Shown here: positions 39,675 to 51,116 of the stretch, one piece after another
How positions within the stretch are numbered: the stretch's first letter is position 1
Layout of the letters: every line of letters starts with the position of its first letter
DNA from: Sphagnum magellanicum
Lineage: Eukaryota > Streptophyta > Sphagnopsida > Sphagnales > Sphagnaceae
Direction of reading: 5' to 3'
Assembly (NCBI GenBank): GCA_021904315.1
Contig: CM038907.1
Span: 29,023,223-29,087,222, forward strand
Length of the DNA stretch: 64,000 bases
Notes under the pieces: model-generated
Told to the model about the DNA's origin: nothing
Database searches by the model: none
Seen by the model: the letters and a program-made list of their open reading frames with translations, nothing else
Translations under genes and position numbers: made by a program

Positions 39675-40014
39675 TTGAAAAGACTCCTTTCCATTCCATT
39701 CAAAATAGATTCATAGCCAAAATTTATTTTGGGAAGATGAAATAATATAAGACCTTATAGTCATCCTTGCACCTAAATTAGTTTTGATGCAACTATTTTC
39801 ATTCGAATTATTTTCCAATTCTCCTTAAACCAATTCCAATAGAACCATCATCATTGAAATTTTCAACATTTTCCGAAGTAATTCCAATGACAATGGTTGC
39901 ATTGGAACTGGTTTAGGTGTCGGAATGACAATAAAATCTTATGTTGTTTTGTCCTACCAAAATAGATTTTGGTTTTGAATGTATTTCGAATGAAATGCAA
40001 ATGTGTCTTTTTAG
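39675..40014. repeat. Fold-back element A (inverted repeat over its whole length)
   Basis: The two halves are imperfect reverse complements across about 340 bp with centre near 39844. The left half holds CATTCCATTCAAAATAGATT, CCAAAATTTATTTTGGGA and GCACCTAAATTAGTTTTGAT. The right half read in reverse holds CATTTCATTCGAAATACATT, CCAAAATCTATTTTGGTA and ACACCTAAACCAGTTCCAAT. There is no coding capacity. It could be a fold-back MITE; if transcribed it would make a long hairpin RNA. Confidence 0.75.
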
Positions 40015-40042
40015 AGCTACTTATTTTTTAACACATGGACTC

Positions 40043-40349
40043 TTGATGGAAATAAAGAGAAAATTTTCAATATTTTTTTGCATCAATTTGCATCCCATTT
40101 TTTTCAATTGAATTCAATAAAAATTCTTAAATTCAGTTCAAATTGAATTGAATTAAAAAACATTGAATGAAATTCAAACCTGTTGGAACTAAATTCAAAC
40201 TAAATTGAATTGAATTTCAATTTGATTAAATTCAACTCAAGTTCAATAAAATTCATATTCAATTGAGTTGAATTCAAATTCAATTGAAGATAAATGGGAT
40301 GCAAATTGATACAAAAATATTAAAAAATTGCTCATTGTTTACATCATTT
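40043..40349. repeat. Fold-back element B, adjacent to A
   Basis: The left end reads GATGGAAATAAAGAGAAAA then TTTGCATCAATTTGCATCCC. The right end in reverse reads GATGTAAACAATGAGCAATT then TTTGTATCAATTTGCATCCC. The arms match over about 90 bp on each side and the middle consists of AATTCAATT/AAATTCAAA words, which are themselves palindromic. The centre is near 40196. The sequence is unrelated to element A, 30 bp away. Confidence 0.75.
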
Positions 40350-41959
40350 GTGAGTTCAAGTATTGAAATTTTGACTAGATTCAATTCAAGTTGCATGTAA
40401 TGACATTTAATATTTTCATTGGAAGGGAACTTAATTTTCAATTTTATTTGTCATTTCATCATCAATGGTAGTGTGTAACAACATGAAGTGCAAGTGTAAG
40501 AATATTAAAGGTGCCAAGGTACTAGGATAGTTTGACAATATACCTTGTGTATATCTCACTAATGAATATAGCTGACCAACATTTGACATTGTAAAGACTT
40601 GCAACCAAGAGTTTGGAAAAACAACATTAAACCCTCTCACACCTTTGAAAACCATACTTGTCATAATGTTTTAAACTTCACTTTCACTTGTTCATGATTT
40701 TTTGTTTTTTTTGTGAATAATGAGGGGCATTGGCAATTAGCATTAAAAGCTTTTTATTTATTGGGATTGTTATCAATCCTAGTGTGAATGTTGATGCCAT
40801 TGGAATAGTCAACTACCTCTCTTAAACTTCTTTCAATTTAAGAAATAAACATCTCAAAACAAAAAATTAATTTTTTTTTTTTTTTTCAAAACAAAATCTT
40901 CCTAAAGTTACAAGATGCAATTGAAACCTCTTCTTGTGTATAGAAAGAAAGTAAAAGAATCATTGAAAGGGTAGTAGGGATTGGTTTCTAGAAAATGGAT
41001 TATAAAAATAGGCTTGCCATATGGATGAAGGGAAACTAGCCAACCATGCCCAAGGCTATATTTGGTTTCCATTCTTTGGAGATGAGAGCTAAATGGGGAG
41101 AGCTTTGATGGGGCCAGAGTGAAGCAGCACCCACCAGCACACCAAGTAGGATGGATGATGGATGATGGGTTTAGAGCTAGGGTTTGATGCACCAAATTCA
41201 AATCTCACTTCTTAAAAAATAAAGGAAGAGTTGGCCACTTCTGGTAGGTAGGTTACTTGCTATTGGTGATTGATTATTTTTATTAAAAATTTTGGTAGCA
41301 AATGGAAAAATTTATTGCAAGGAGAAAAATATTGGTGATTGAATTTATGACTATTATATTTTGATGAGAATTCATTTGATTTTTGGAACTTAAGCATATT
41401 TAAAAAATTGGAGATACAACTCCTCACTCCTTTTTCTCCATTGCCACCTTCCCTTCTTGTTATGTTAGGTTAGTGTGATTAGTGAGACATTTGTTTCCTT
41501 TCCTTTAGGGTCTTTGGACTTCTTTGATTCCTCCACCCAAAACAAAAAGGGAGCAACCCTCACTTTCACATTCTCCTAAAATAGAAGTGAGGATGGTGAA
41601 CATACTTTAGCCACTCCCAAAATAGGCATAAACTATAATTTTCTTTTGGGCTAAATATATACTTTACAAGAGGAGGATTTTGGGCAAAACATATGGAATA
41701 AAGTGTGCTACTATTTGGAACAAATTGGGAACATAACAAATAACCATTGGGCACTTGGTGAACCATATCCAATACATTTGGGAACACCAAATTGCCCCTC
41801 CCCCCAAAACCTCATCCACCTCGCCCCGGAAAACTATGAAATTTCATTACAGTAAAATACTACAACAACAACAACAACAAAAGGAGAAGGAAGAAGAGGA
41901 GGAGGAGGCAGTTGAGACTTGGGCCAAAAAAAAAGGCTAAAAAAAAACCTTGTCTGGGA
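40350..41959. other. No supported gene; transition to the gene-dense half
   Basis: Minus-strand frames at 40431, 40908 and 41566 have no motif. From about 41440 CT-rich and GGA-rich segments appear and poly-A/T becomes less dominant. An AAC-triplet and GAG/GGA-rich stretch lies at about 41863-41915. Confidence 0.4.
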
Positions 41960-42328
41960 AGGTGGGGGGAAGGTTGTTGTTGATGACAAAGACTCAGAAA
42001 TTTGCTATACATGGACTCTCTCTGTCGCTCTCTCTTTCTCTCCTGTGAAATCCTTGATCAACAAGTGTTGACAGCACAGCTTTTGTAGCTGTGAAACTCA
42101 ATTGTCTGGTGGTGAATCTGGTGTAGAAAGAAAGAAAAGAATTGAGGAGTGATTATGTCATGGGTTGGGGTAGGAGGGGGTGGGGGATCAAATTTTCAAA
42201 CCACACAATACTTCAAACCCACAAACCCAAACCCAAGAAAACACAAGACACAAATTAGAGTAATTTGAGAGGGCCCTTCATTACAAGTGTTTTTGCTTTT
42301 GTTGTTGGAGCTTTGTGGATCTAGCTAG

Positions 42329-42360
<32 letters not shown>

Positions 42361-43017
42361 AGCAGAAGTGTACACAGTTTTTTGTTTTTGTGGGTTTTCA
42401 GGTTTTTTGAACAAAATACTAGAGATTCTCCTTTACTGATCAGAGAGCTACAAAACCTTGGGGGTTTGGTGTTTGCTCCTCACAATTCCATAATTTGAAG
42501 TTGCAACCACTTGGGTTTGACCACAAAGTCTGACGCTGTTGAGAATTAAGATCAAGGTTTGAAGAAGCTTCTTGCTTGGCAACCAAATATATATGTATGT
42601 GTGTGTGTGTGTGTTCTTGGGAGAGAATTTCTTAGTATAAGTCATGGGTGTGGACCCGCTGATTTGTGAACTGGCAGCTTGTGAGGACCATCGTTTGTAG
42701 TTGTTGTTGTTGAGTGTTTTTTTGTGTTTTCACAATTTTGAAGCTCCCCAGGAAAAGAAAAAGAAAAGAGAGAGAGAGTTGGAAGCTTAGATTGTTCTGT
42801 GATTTGTGGGTTGTCCTCATGTTATCAATCCCATGGAGATTAATTTGTGTGTTCAGCTTGAAGCTGGATCCAAATTCCAAAGCAATCAGAAATTTGCAAT
42901 GACAAGAATCCAGCAGTCTAGAGTCTAGATTGTCACCGCAGTTCTAGCTGATCTCAAGGAGTAGTACTAGTTGTAGCAGTACTACAGGGAATCGCATTTT
43001 TGCTGGCGGAAAGAGAG
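41960..43017 (+). promoter_or_regulatory. Putative promoter and long 5' leader of the glycosyltransferase gene
   Basis: This segment is rich in plant leader-type microsatellites: a CT-rich tract (42017-42051), an uninterrupted TTC/CTT run (about 42329-42358), a TG run (about 42595-42614) and a GA run (about 42765-42778). Several short upstream ATGs with early stops occur. No clear TATA box can be assigned, and a leader intron is possible. Confidence 0.4.
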
Positions 43018-46000
43018 ATGGCAAGAGGAGGAGGAGGAGGAGCGGCAGCAGCTTCAGCAGCTTCAGCAGCAGGGGGAGGAGGGGGAGGAACAAAGTCTAA
43101 GTTCCAATTCTTTGGAGCAAGTCAGTTGCTGGATGAGCAACTGATGCAGGGGATGGGGACGATGGGATACAGAAGCATAACGGTCTTCATACTAGTAGCG
43201 ATTGCCGCTGTGTGCTCCTGCATCTACATGGTTCAATTCTTACTCCTGCAAAACGGCACCGATCTAGATCACAGTAGCAGCTCCTCGTTCTCCTTCTTCT
43301 GTACTCAAGTTCATGAGAATCTTCAAGCAGCAGCTACTAATATTTCAGCAGTCAGCACCCATGATCATCATCTGCCGCAAACCACTGCACTAGCAGCAGC
43401 TCCAGCTTCACCGCCAACAACAAAGTCTCCTTCTACCACTGCTACTGATCTTTCGAGAATTGTGTTCGGGATCGGTGCAGCTGCGAAGAACTGGGCCACG
43501 AGGAAAGAGTACATAAGACTGTGGTGGAATAGCTGTGGCGAGAAGAAGCTCCGGGGATTTGTCTGGTTGGACGAAGAAGTGAATGGAAGAATTGTAAGGA
43601 GCGATGAGCAGCAGCAGCAGCAGCAACAAGGAGAGGCTGAGGAGGATTCTTCATGGCCTCCTCACAAGATCTCGGAAGATGTTTCCGACAGAAAGAGATT
43701 CAACTGGCGACATGACAAAAACAAAGCCGGAGTGCGACTGTCACGCATTGTTTCCGAGACTTTCCGACTTGGGTTACCGGAAGTGGATTGGTTTGTGATC
43801 GGAGATGATGATACTTTCTTCTTTCCAGAGAATCTGGTCAAGGTCCTGTCCCAGTATGATCACACTCGCATGTTCTACGTGGGAAGCTCCTCTGAGACTC
43901 ATGCCCAGAATCTCTTCTTTTCCTACAACATGGCTTTCGGTGGTGGTGGGTTTGCTATCAGCTTCCCCTTGGCCAAAGCTCTTGCACAGATGCAAGATCA
44001 GTGCAATCTCAGGTACCTATTCAACAAAATTCTCTTGCCATCATCACCACTTTCTCCAAGACCTCCTCTCCTTCTCACATTCAATCTCCCCTTCCAAATT
44101 GAACTTCACAAAATTCTTCAACAAAATTTAGCTCAGTGAAGCTCACAAGATGAATACTGCAAATTCTTCACAAAAAATTTCAACCAAATTTAGTTCAGTG
44201 AAGCTTGCAAGATGAATACTGTAAATTCTTCACAAAATTCTTCAACAAAATTTAGCTCAGTGAAGCTTGCAATATGAATATTGTGAATTCTTCACAAAAT
44301 TCTTCAACAATTTATAGCTCAGTGAAGCAGATCTCAAGATGATTGCAAAATCCTTCAACAATCAGCTCAGTGAAGCTTGCTTGCAGGAGCTCCATTTTGC
44401 AAAATTCTTCAACAAGCCCAGTAAAGCTTGATTGCAGAAGAAGCTCCATTGCAAAATTCTTCAACAAGCTCAGTGAAGCTTGCAGGATTGGATTGCACAT
44501 TTGAGAGACATGAATTGATTCTTGTTTGATTTTTTATTGCATTTTTGTAACAAAATTCTTCTAGCTTAATACTCACTTCTAGATCATCTCAAGCTTTTAT
44601 TCTAGATTCTGCAACAAGAATATTTTTCAAAGCTTGAATCTTCTTCTGTTGCATCATAAACCCATCTCCCTACTAATTTCAAATGATTTTTTTTGTTATC
44701 AATTTTTTTGCTAGTTGAATCTCCTCAGGATTTGATGGATTAAATTACCAATTGGATTATTCCTTTTTCCTTTCATTCTTCGATCCCACATGTGACTTAC
44801 AAAAATTTAAGATTTTTGTTGATTTGTTGGAGGAGGGAATTATTATAATGATGATTTTGATTGTCACAACTCTTCCTTGTTACTACAAGAGCTACAAACT
44901 CAAATGATCTGTTTTTTTGTTCATTTCTTTAAATTTGTGAGGAATTGGGGAGACCCAATATTTGAATGTAGTAATTGAGCTAAAAGAAAATGCTATTAAC
45001 CTTAGAATTTGGGCTTTTTGAGATTGCAATTTCGATTTGAGATCTGTGTGGAGAACACCACATGTGAGGCTGGATCACGAATTTTTGTTGGAAATGATTA
45101 TGGGGACAGGTATGGACAGATGCTAGGGAGTGATGACCGGATCTATGCATGCACGTTAGAACTTGGGGTTCCTGTTACTAAAAATCTTGGATTCCATCAG
45201 GTAATCAAAACAAGCACACTTTTTGTTTAAAACTCTAGGCAAACTCTTATCTCAAAATGTCATGCCTGAATTAAGCAACCAAAAGATCAAGTTTCTAACA
45301 TGTTACTAATCCTTGTGAGGAAAAATTGGGTCACAAGAATTGTGTTTGCCCATCTACATTATTAGTTACTAATCTCTGCAAGGAACAATCGGGTTGTTGC
45401 AAGAATTGCATATGCTAATCTACATTATTAGTCACTAATCTTTGCAACAAACAATGGGATTGTTGCCAGAATTGCATACGCTAATCTACATAGGTATGAA
45501 TCTTTGCAAGGAAGAAATGGGTCACAAGAATTGCAAGGCTAATAATATGTCAAGAAATTTTAAAGAAAAAGTGTGCTTGTTGGGGTAGGCTGAAAGTTAC
45601 AAAGCTGAAGAATTGTCCTACAATTGCTTTGTGCAGATGGATATAAGAGGGGATCCCTTCGGAATACTTGCAGCACATCCAGTGACACCAATCCTAAGCA
45701 TCCATCATTTGGATTCAATCTCCCCAATCTTCCCACACATGAACCAGGTGCAATCTTTACGAAAGTTGACTGAAACAATGAAGGTGGAATCTGGAAGTGT
45801 CATGCAACAGTCCATATGTTATGATGAACAACTGAAATGGTCCTTCTCGGTTTCTTGGGGTTATGTTGTCCATGTTCATTATGGATTCCTAAAACCACAT
45901 GAAATGGAGGTAGCCATTTGGACATTTAAATCTCTGCAGAGAAAATCGGACGCTTCAGCATTCTCATTCAAGCTTCGAAGCTATAATTCAAAGGACCATT

Positions 46001-46618
46001 GCACACACCCAACACGATATTACATGGAATCTATGCAAGGTCCACTCAATAACTCCAACTCCAACTCCTCTCAAGGCTTGCTTGAGAGCGTTTATTTCAA
46101 GGGAGATTATGAGAGAAGAGCAAAGGCTGATTGCCATCAACCTTTCATGGAAGTCATCAATTCAGTCAATCGGATACGAATTGTGAAGGAGCCAATTCCT
46201 GAAGATTGGTATCAGGTAATTAATTTCTAAATACAATTTCATCCAAGTAAATCATTCTGATCCAAAATGGGTTTGCTTTGCAGTTATGATTCCAACGTCT
46301 CACAAAGAAAAGTTTTAAGTCCATGGGTGTTAAAATAGGGATTACCTCAGACACCAAAAACCCTTGGTGAATATTCGAAAGCAACCGAAAAACGTATAAT
46401 CACATCCAGGTTAGACATTGCGTTCAATACTTGGGCAAAAAAACACGAGAGGCTCAAAACCTGTAAAATTGGTCACCTTAATATTTATTTATAGCCATGA
46501 TTGTGTGCAGGCACCACGAAGATCATGTTGTAAAATCCAGTCATGGGATAAAGAGGAGATTGGCATTCACATTGGGACTTGCCAAGAAGGTGAATACCTT
46601 ATTGGTAAAACAAGCTAG
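43018..46618 (+). CDS. DUF604-family glycosyltransferase (type II membrane protein)
   Basis: Predicted Golgi-type glycosyltransferase of the plant DUF604 (Fringe-like, GT31-related) family; donor and acceptor are unknown. Exons are 43018-44012, 45110-45200, 45637-46215 and 46511-46618, all GT-AG with consistent phase, giving 590 residues. The N-terminus is Gly/Ala-rich and cytosolic, followed by one membrane anchor (about residues 55-80, ITVFILVAIAAVCSCIYMVQ) and a Ser/Ala/Thr-rich stem. The catalytic region starts with IVFGIGAAAKNW and has the DxD-like motif VIGDDDTFF, then VGSSSETHAQN, AFGGGGFAIS, GSDDRIYACTLELGVP, AAHPVTPILSIHHLD, QQSICYD and WSFSVSWGYVVHVHYG, the usual family order. A CAG run gives a Gln tract near residue 200. 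The C-terminus ends in the CCKI region. The start ATG gives the Gly-rich N-terminus; the frame is also open for six codons upstream, but without an ATG. Confidence 0.9.
44100..44490 (+). repeat. Intronic tandem repeat in the glycosyltransferase gene
   Basis: About six imperfect copies, 60-75 bp each, built from AAAATTCTTCAACAA, TTTAGCTCAGTGAAGCTTGC and AAGATGAATACTG. The array is in intron 1, starting about 90 bp after the donor site. The last copies replace the GATGAATACTG part with GAAGCTCCATT. Confidence 0.8.
45300..45540 (+). repeat. Second intronic tandem repeat, about 65-70-bp unit
   Basis: Three to four copies of a unit consisting of TACTAATCTTTGCAAGGAA, AATGGGTTGTTGCAAGAATT and GCATATGCTAATCTACATTA. 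It lies in intron 2 of the glycosyltransferase gene, 100 bp after the donor site. Confidence 0.75.
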
Positions 46619-47505
46619 TCTAGTAGCAATAGTTCTGTAATGTACATACACAAAATTGTTGTGTCATGACAGGATGTTTGCTCGGGTCTAGACTTATTCA
46701 CAAATTGCTGCTGCTGAACACAGCAACCAGTCGATGAATCCATTTATCATGAAGAGGAAGGAAAGAAATTACTACAGAATTCAGCAATGTGCCAAATTGC
46801 CTGATTGCACAGGAGGAGACTTGTGCTTGAACTTAGCAGCTTGTTAGTCTTTACACTGTACATGATCTCTTGGGTTTTTAGCAGCCAACAACATTGGATT
46901 AGAGAAAATGTATTCGGAATCCCTATGGGTGTCTCAAGGAGCAAGCTCACTCTTCCACATTAATTTGTTCTGAAATTGTCATATTTCAAGCACCAAGCAA
47001 TTTACAAGAATCATTTTTTCACAATATGAAGAGAAATGATTTCTGCATTATTTTAGTGCATGAAGAAAAGGTTTAAAGAATAGGCAAATATTTTGCCTCA
47101 CCTTTGCTTTGAAAGAGTAGGTAAATTTTAAAAAAAATCTCTTAATGTACAATGGGCTCATTTTGTTTTTTTGGGTAAATCAAGTAGTATTGTAGTGAAC
47201 CCTTCCTTGTGAACTTTCACTAACTTTCCACAGATTTTCAATGCCATAAAACCATGGTCACATTGATCTAGCGATTTTATTCCGGATGGAATTTTGCCAC
47301 TTGGGAGGGAAAAGAGAAAAAGAAAAAGAGAAAAAAGGCAGTGCACATTCTACACTGGGATTCTTTTGGGAAAAAATGGCCAAAGTTGCCAGATTTTGAG
47401 GGAAAAAAAAATCTGAAATTGCCAAATTTAGACAATGCCAGGTTAGCAGGATTCTTGAACTTTTCTACTTTCCTTTCTTTTGGATGATGATCAGACCATC
47501 TCAAG

Positions 47506-47537
<32 letters not shown>

Positions 47538-49668
47538 CCAATTTCATGGTTTTGAAAGTTTGGTGATATTTTTTAATTTTTTAGCAATTTGTGTCAAATT
47601 TACACTTAAAAAAAGAAGCTTGGGCATGGATGGACTTGAGACGTGATAATGGTGCTTGTTTTATGCACACAGCTCAACAAGTGCATCTTCATTATCAAGC
47701 TTGTTTTATGCAATTTTTTCTGTTTTGAGCTTTTACACCCATTTCTTGGTTTGCAAAACATGGGTTAAGAGGTTTGTGTTGTGTGTGCTTTTTTTTTCTC
47801 CCCCTTTCTATGATGTTAGTGACATTGAATGTCATGAGAAGCAACCATAAATTGCTTCAGCTTAGTCAAAAGTGTAGTGCACAAAAAAGGAATGAATGCA
47901 CGATTAATACTTCTTGTGCAATTATGGGTCATTGCGTTTGGAATCTTGTGCTAGACTGGTTGTGGTATGTTCCATCAATCTCTGGGTTGAGACACACATG
48001 GGTCTTCAAATTATGCTCTGAAATTGCCATTTAAGGACTCTAGACTCTGCTCTTTTGTTTTCTGATCTGAAAAAGCTTTTGAGCATGAAACTCAGTGATA
48101 TCTGAACTTTGTGAGGATTTTGCTGTTATCAAGCAACAAAAGGTTGTTTCTCAGATTTTTTTTTTAAAGAAAACTTTGTCACGACTTTGTCTAGGAAAGC
48201 TTGAAGTATGATGTTGGATTATGTTGGGTTGATGACTTCACCCGATTTGAAACATATTGCCAATTGAGGTAAAAGGAAAAGACTTTTGAAACATGACACA
48301 CTGCAAAGAAAATTTGCAAATGACAAGAACTTGTCAAAGTCTTTAATCAATGTGGATGTTTCGTATGATATGACATGTTTGCAACTGAGGCAGATGACAA
48401 CCAGATCTATTTGATGTTTTTTTAATGTCTGACCAGCTCTCCTCAGCAGACAATGTTCTGCAGTCCCCATGTGCTCAAGGCACATACTTCCTCCCTACAC
48501 CTCTTACAGAAATTGCTTATGATGAGAGATGACTATTAAGTAGTTCTCTCTTGAGGAGATAATCAGCTTTTTGTATGCCCACTACTGGATAGTGTCAGTC
48601 TGTGTCTCCCCGTGACACTTCACTTCTTGTTGTCATTTTTTTGGTGGGTTTTTCCCAAGAAATACAACCCAACATGCTCTACATCAGGCCTACAAACCAC
48701 TAAGTGCTACAAAAGCTGGTTCTTAAACATCCTAACAATTCCTTGTATGTTGCTCTGTTGCTATTAAAGGTCAAAAATGATTTGTAAAACTTTAGGTGAT
48801 GTTCCCATAACACTTTAAATTGTTTAAAATGAATAAGAAATACGAAAGTTATAAGGTTTGAAAGTAAGAGTCCAAAGAGAAAAGAAAAACAAAAAGAAAC
48901 ATGTTTTATAAGTTGGAAAGCTTATTTATTTTTTTGTTATTTTTTCAATATCTATTTTTTTGCTTTTTAAAGATCATTTAAAAAATTTAAGATAACATTC
49001 TCATAAGATTTTTAAATCACTCAAAATGAAACACATATTATGAAAATATAAATAACTAATAAAAATATATATTTATTAAGTTATAAATAATTATAATATA
49101 ATCATAACATAGTTGAATAATAATACTTTAGTAATGACACACTAATGACTGTACTAATTCTATTAACAAGAATCGCGATCAAAGATTAATTACAAATGTA
49201 TCCCATAATAAGTTACAAAAACTTAGTCCTCTAAAATGCTTGTTCCTAAACCTTTTGCAATATTTTAGCAGTCACCTTGTTCAGATGTCAGCTTGTATAA
49301 AATCAGAACTACCCAAATGTCTTTCATTGCAATAGAGTTATCCTGAAAGTAACTCTATCTTCACCCTGTCCTTGGGCCTCCTTGCACCCCCTATCCCCTC
49401 TTCAATTGTGAAAAGTGCATAACATATTTGAATTATTGCCTTACACTTTGAATTTGAATTTTTTTTTTGGGTACATGTATTATGCACATATGTTGATTTT
49501 CTCAATGTCATAAAAAAAAAAAAAATCTTAAATAGTTGTGTACCAAATGTTTATATCTTTGGACAAAATGCTTAATGTTTTGCAAACATGTCCCAATATA
49601 TTTTAATATATTTTTACTTAATTTTTTTTACAGGTCTCAAAACCAAAGCATTTCACACAGGCTCGTTT
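46619..49668. other. Intergenic, no gene; one TTA microsatellite
   Basis: The first few hundred bases are probably 3' UTR of the glycosyltransferase gene. A TTA/ATT run of about 32 bp lies at 47506-47537. The remaining frames (for example 47158 minus, 47656, 48219 minus) are short and without motifs. From about 48780 to 49130 the sequence is again very AT-rich. Confidence 0.5.
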
Positions 49669-49706
49669 CCCCCCCCTCCCCCCTCCCCCCTTCCCCCTTT
49701 AAATAG
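49669..49706 (+). promoter_or_regulatory. C-tract followed by TATA-like box
   Basis: A nearly pure C tract with single Ts (49669-49699) runs directly into TTTAAATAG (49698-49706). The first is G-rich on the minus strand, with several runs of five or more G, and could form a quadruplex. The second resembles a TATA box. The position suits a transcription start near 49735 for the ankyrin-repeat gene downstream; this is inference. Confidence 0.4.
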
Positions 49707-51116
49707 GATGAAAAGACAGAACTCTGGTCATTATCCAACTCGATGACGCTGTCCATCGATGAGAAGTGGGCAGGAACGGATGAAAAAAGAAGAAGGCCCA
49801 GTTGGTGGTTCTCAGGGCGGCTGCTGCAGGAGGACCAACTTTGTCGTTGCTGCTGTCTTGTTTGTGCTGCTTCAGCTGCCGCATTCGATGCCGGCGAGGG
49901 ATCCTTGTCGCCGTTTCTCGGATTTAGTTTCCGTCTCTTAAAGCAAGCAGGTACAAATTTATTGCTACTTGCGTCAGCTTCTTTGTCCCGTGGTTTCGCT
50001 CTCTTTCTTCGTGTTCTTTGAGCTAGTTTTGAGCGTTTGAGGCTTCTTCTTGTCGTGGCTTCTTGTTTGTTGTAGCTGCAGTGCAGCAGCAGCAGTTTTT
50101 TCTTTTTTTTTCCTCCCAAAAGGACTTGTAACAAAAGTATTCTGGTGTTCTTGCATTGCTTTTTCTGTTTTATTTTTATTTGGGGCCTTGATCGTGGTGG
50201 CTCAATCTGTTTGAGTCTTCTTGAAGACATACCAATTGTAGGAAGGATGATAAGAGAGAAGTGTTTTCAGAGTGAGACAAAAACTGTACGATACAGTGGA
50301 GCATCAGAGGAGGTGGTATGGAGAAGAGGGGGACAAAGAGAGTTTGTGTATTAAGGAGTCATGTAATGCAGTTTCTGAGATGCTTGTTTGATTGCTTTGG
50401 CAATGTGTTGTAAGCCAATGGCGATGAAGCACGTGAGAAAGAAGGAAGACAGGGAGAGAGAGAGAGAAGAGAGAGGAGTGTAAGTCCCAATCGACAGGAG
50501 CACAGTGAGAGGGAGGGATTAGGGCATTGACTGACATGCAATAAAGGTATTGTGGAATGCAGTTATTTGGTGCATCAAGGGTGTAACAGCAAGCCTGCTT
50601 TGCGATGCTAAGGAATGTGGCATGGATGGTGGTTGGCTGCCAACAGCTATGTCAGAGAACTTGATTGGCAGCCTTGAGAAGGCAGTAGTAGGGTCTTGCA
50701 TGTGCTGGATGATTCTCCAATTTCAGTGGTGTTAAGACTGGGCTCGCTTGAACTGTGTCTCGCTGGTGTCAAAGCAAACCCTAAGAAGACTCTGACCTAA
50801 GTTTACAGGACTTGGAGAGCTTCAACACTTGTTGAACATGGTCACCGTATCGGATTGTGGGATCATGTGCAGGGATCTCAACAGTAGGGAGTCTGTTGCT
50901 GGTGATGATGAAAGTAGCATTGGTTAAGACTGTGACAATTGTGTCTAGGGTATTGTTGGAGGTATCTGTGGGGTGTGCTACTGATGAGCAACAGGACTTG
51001 ATTAGGCAGGCTTTAGTGGTAGGCACCTGGTATCAACTATAGGGAAGTATTGTGAAGCATTGTCTCCACACCTCTTCACAGATGTGAAGACAACTTGGAA
51101 ACTGGAAGAAGACCAT
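49707..51116 (+). other. Likely spliced 5' leader of the ankyrin-repeat gene
   Basis: The sequence between the TATA-like box and the first conserved codon has no conserved coding frame. A possible donor (AAGCAG then GTACAAATTT) lies near 49950, suggesting a leader intron. Upstream ATGs are present, for example at 49743, opening a frame of about 90 codons with no recognised motif. It could act as an upstream ORF or be spliced out. Confidence 0.35.

Noticed and set aside
49637-50230. 197-codon minus-strand frame rich in Lys/Arg/Ser near the ankyrin gene leader
   Set aside because: Antisense to the presumed leader, low-complexity, no family motif; the plus strand better explains the region.
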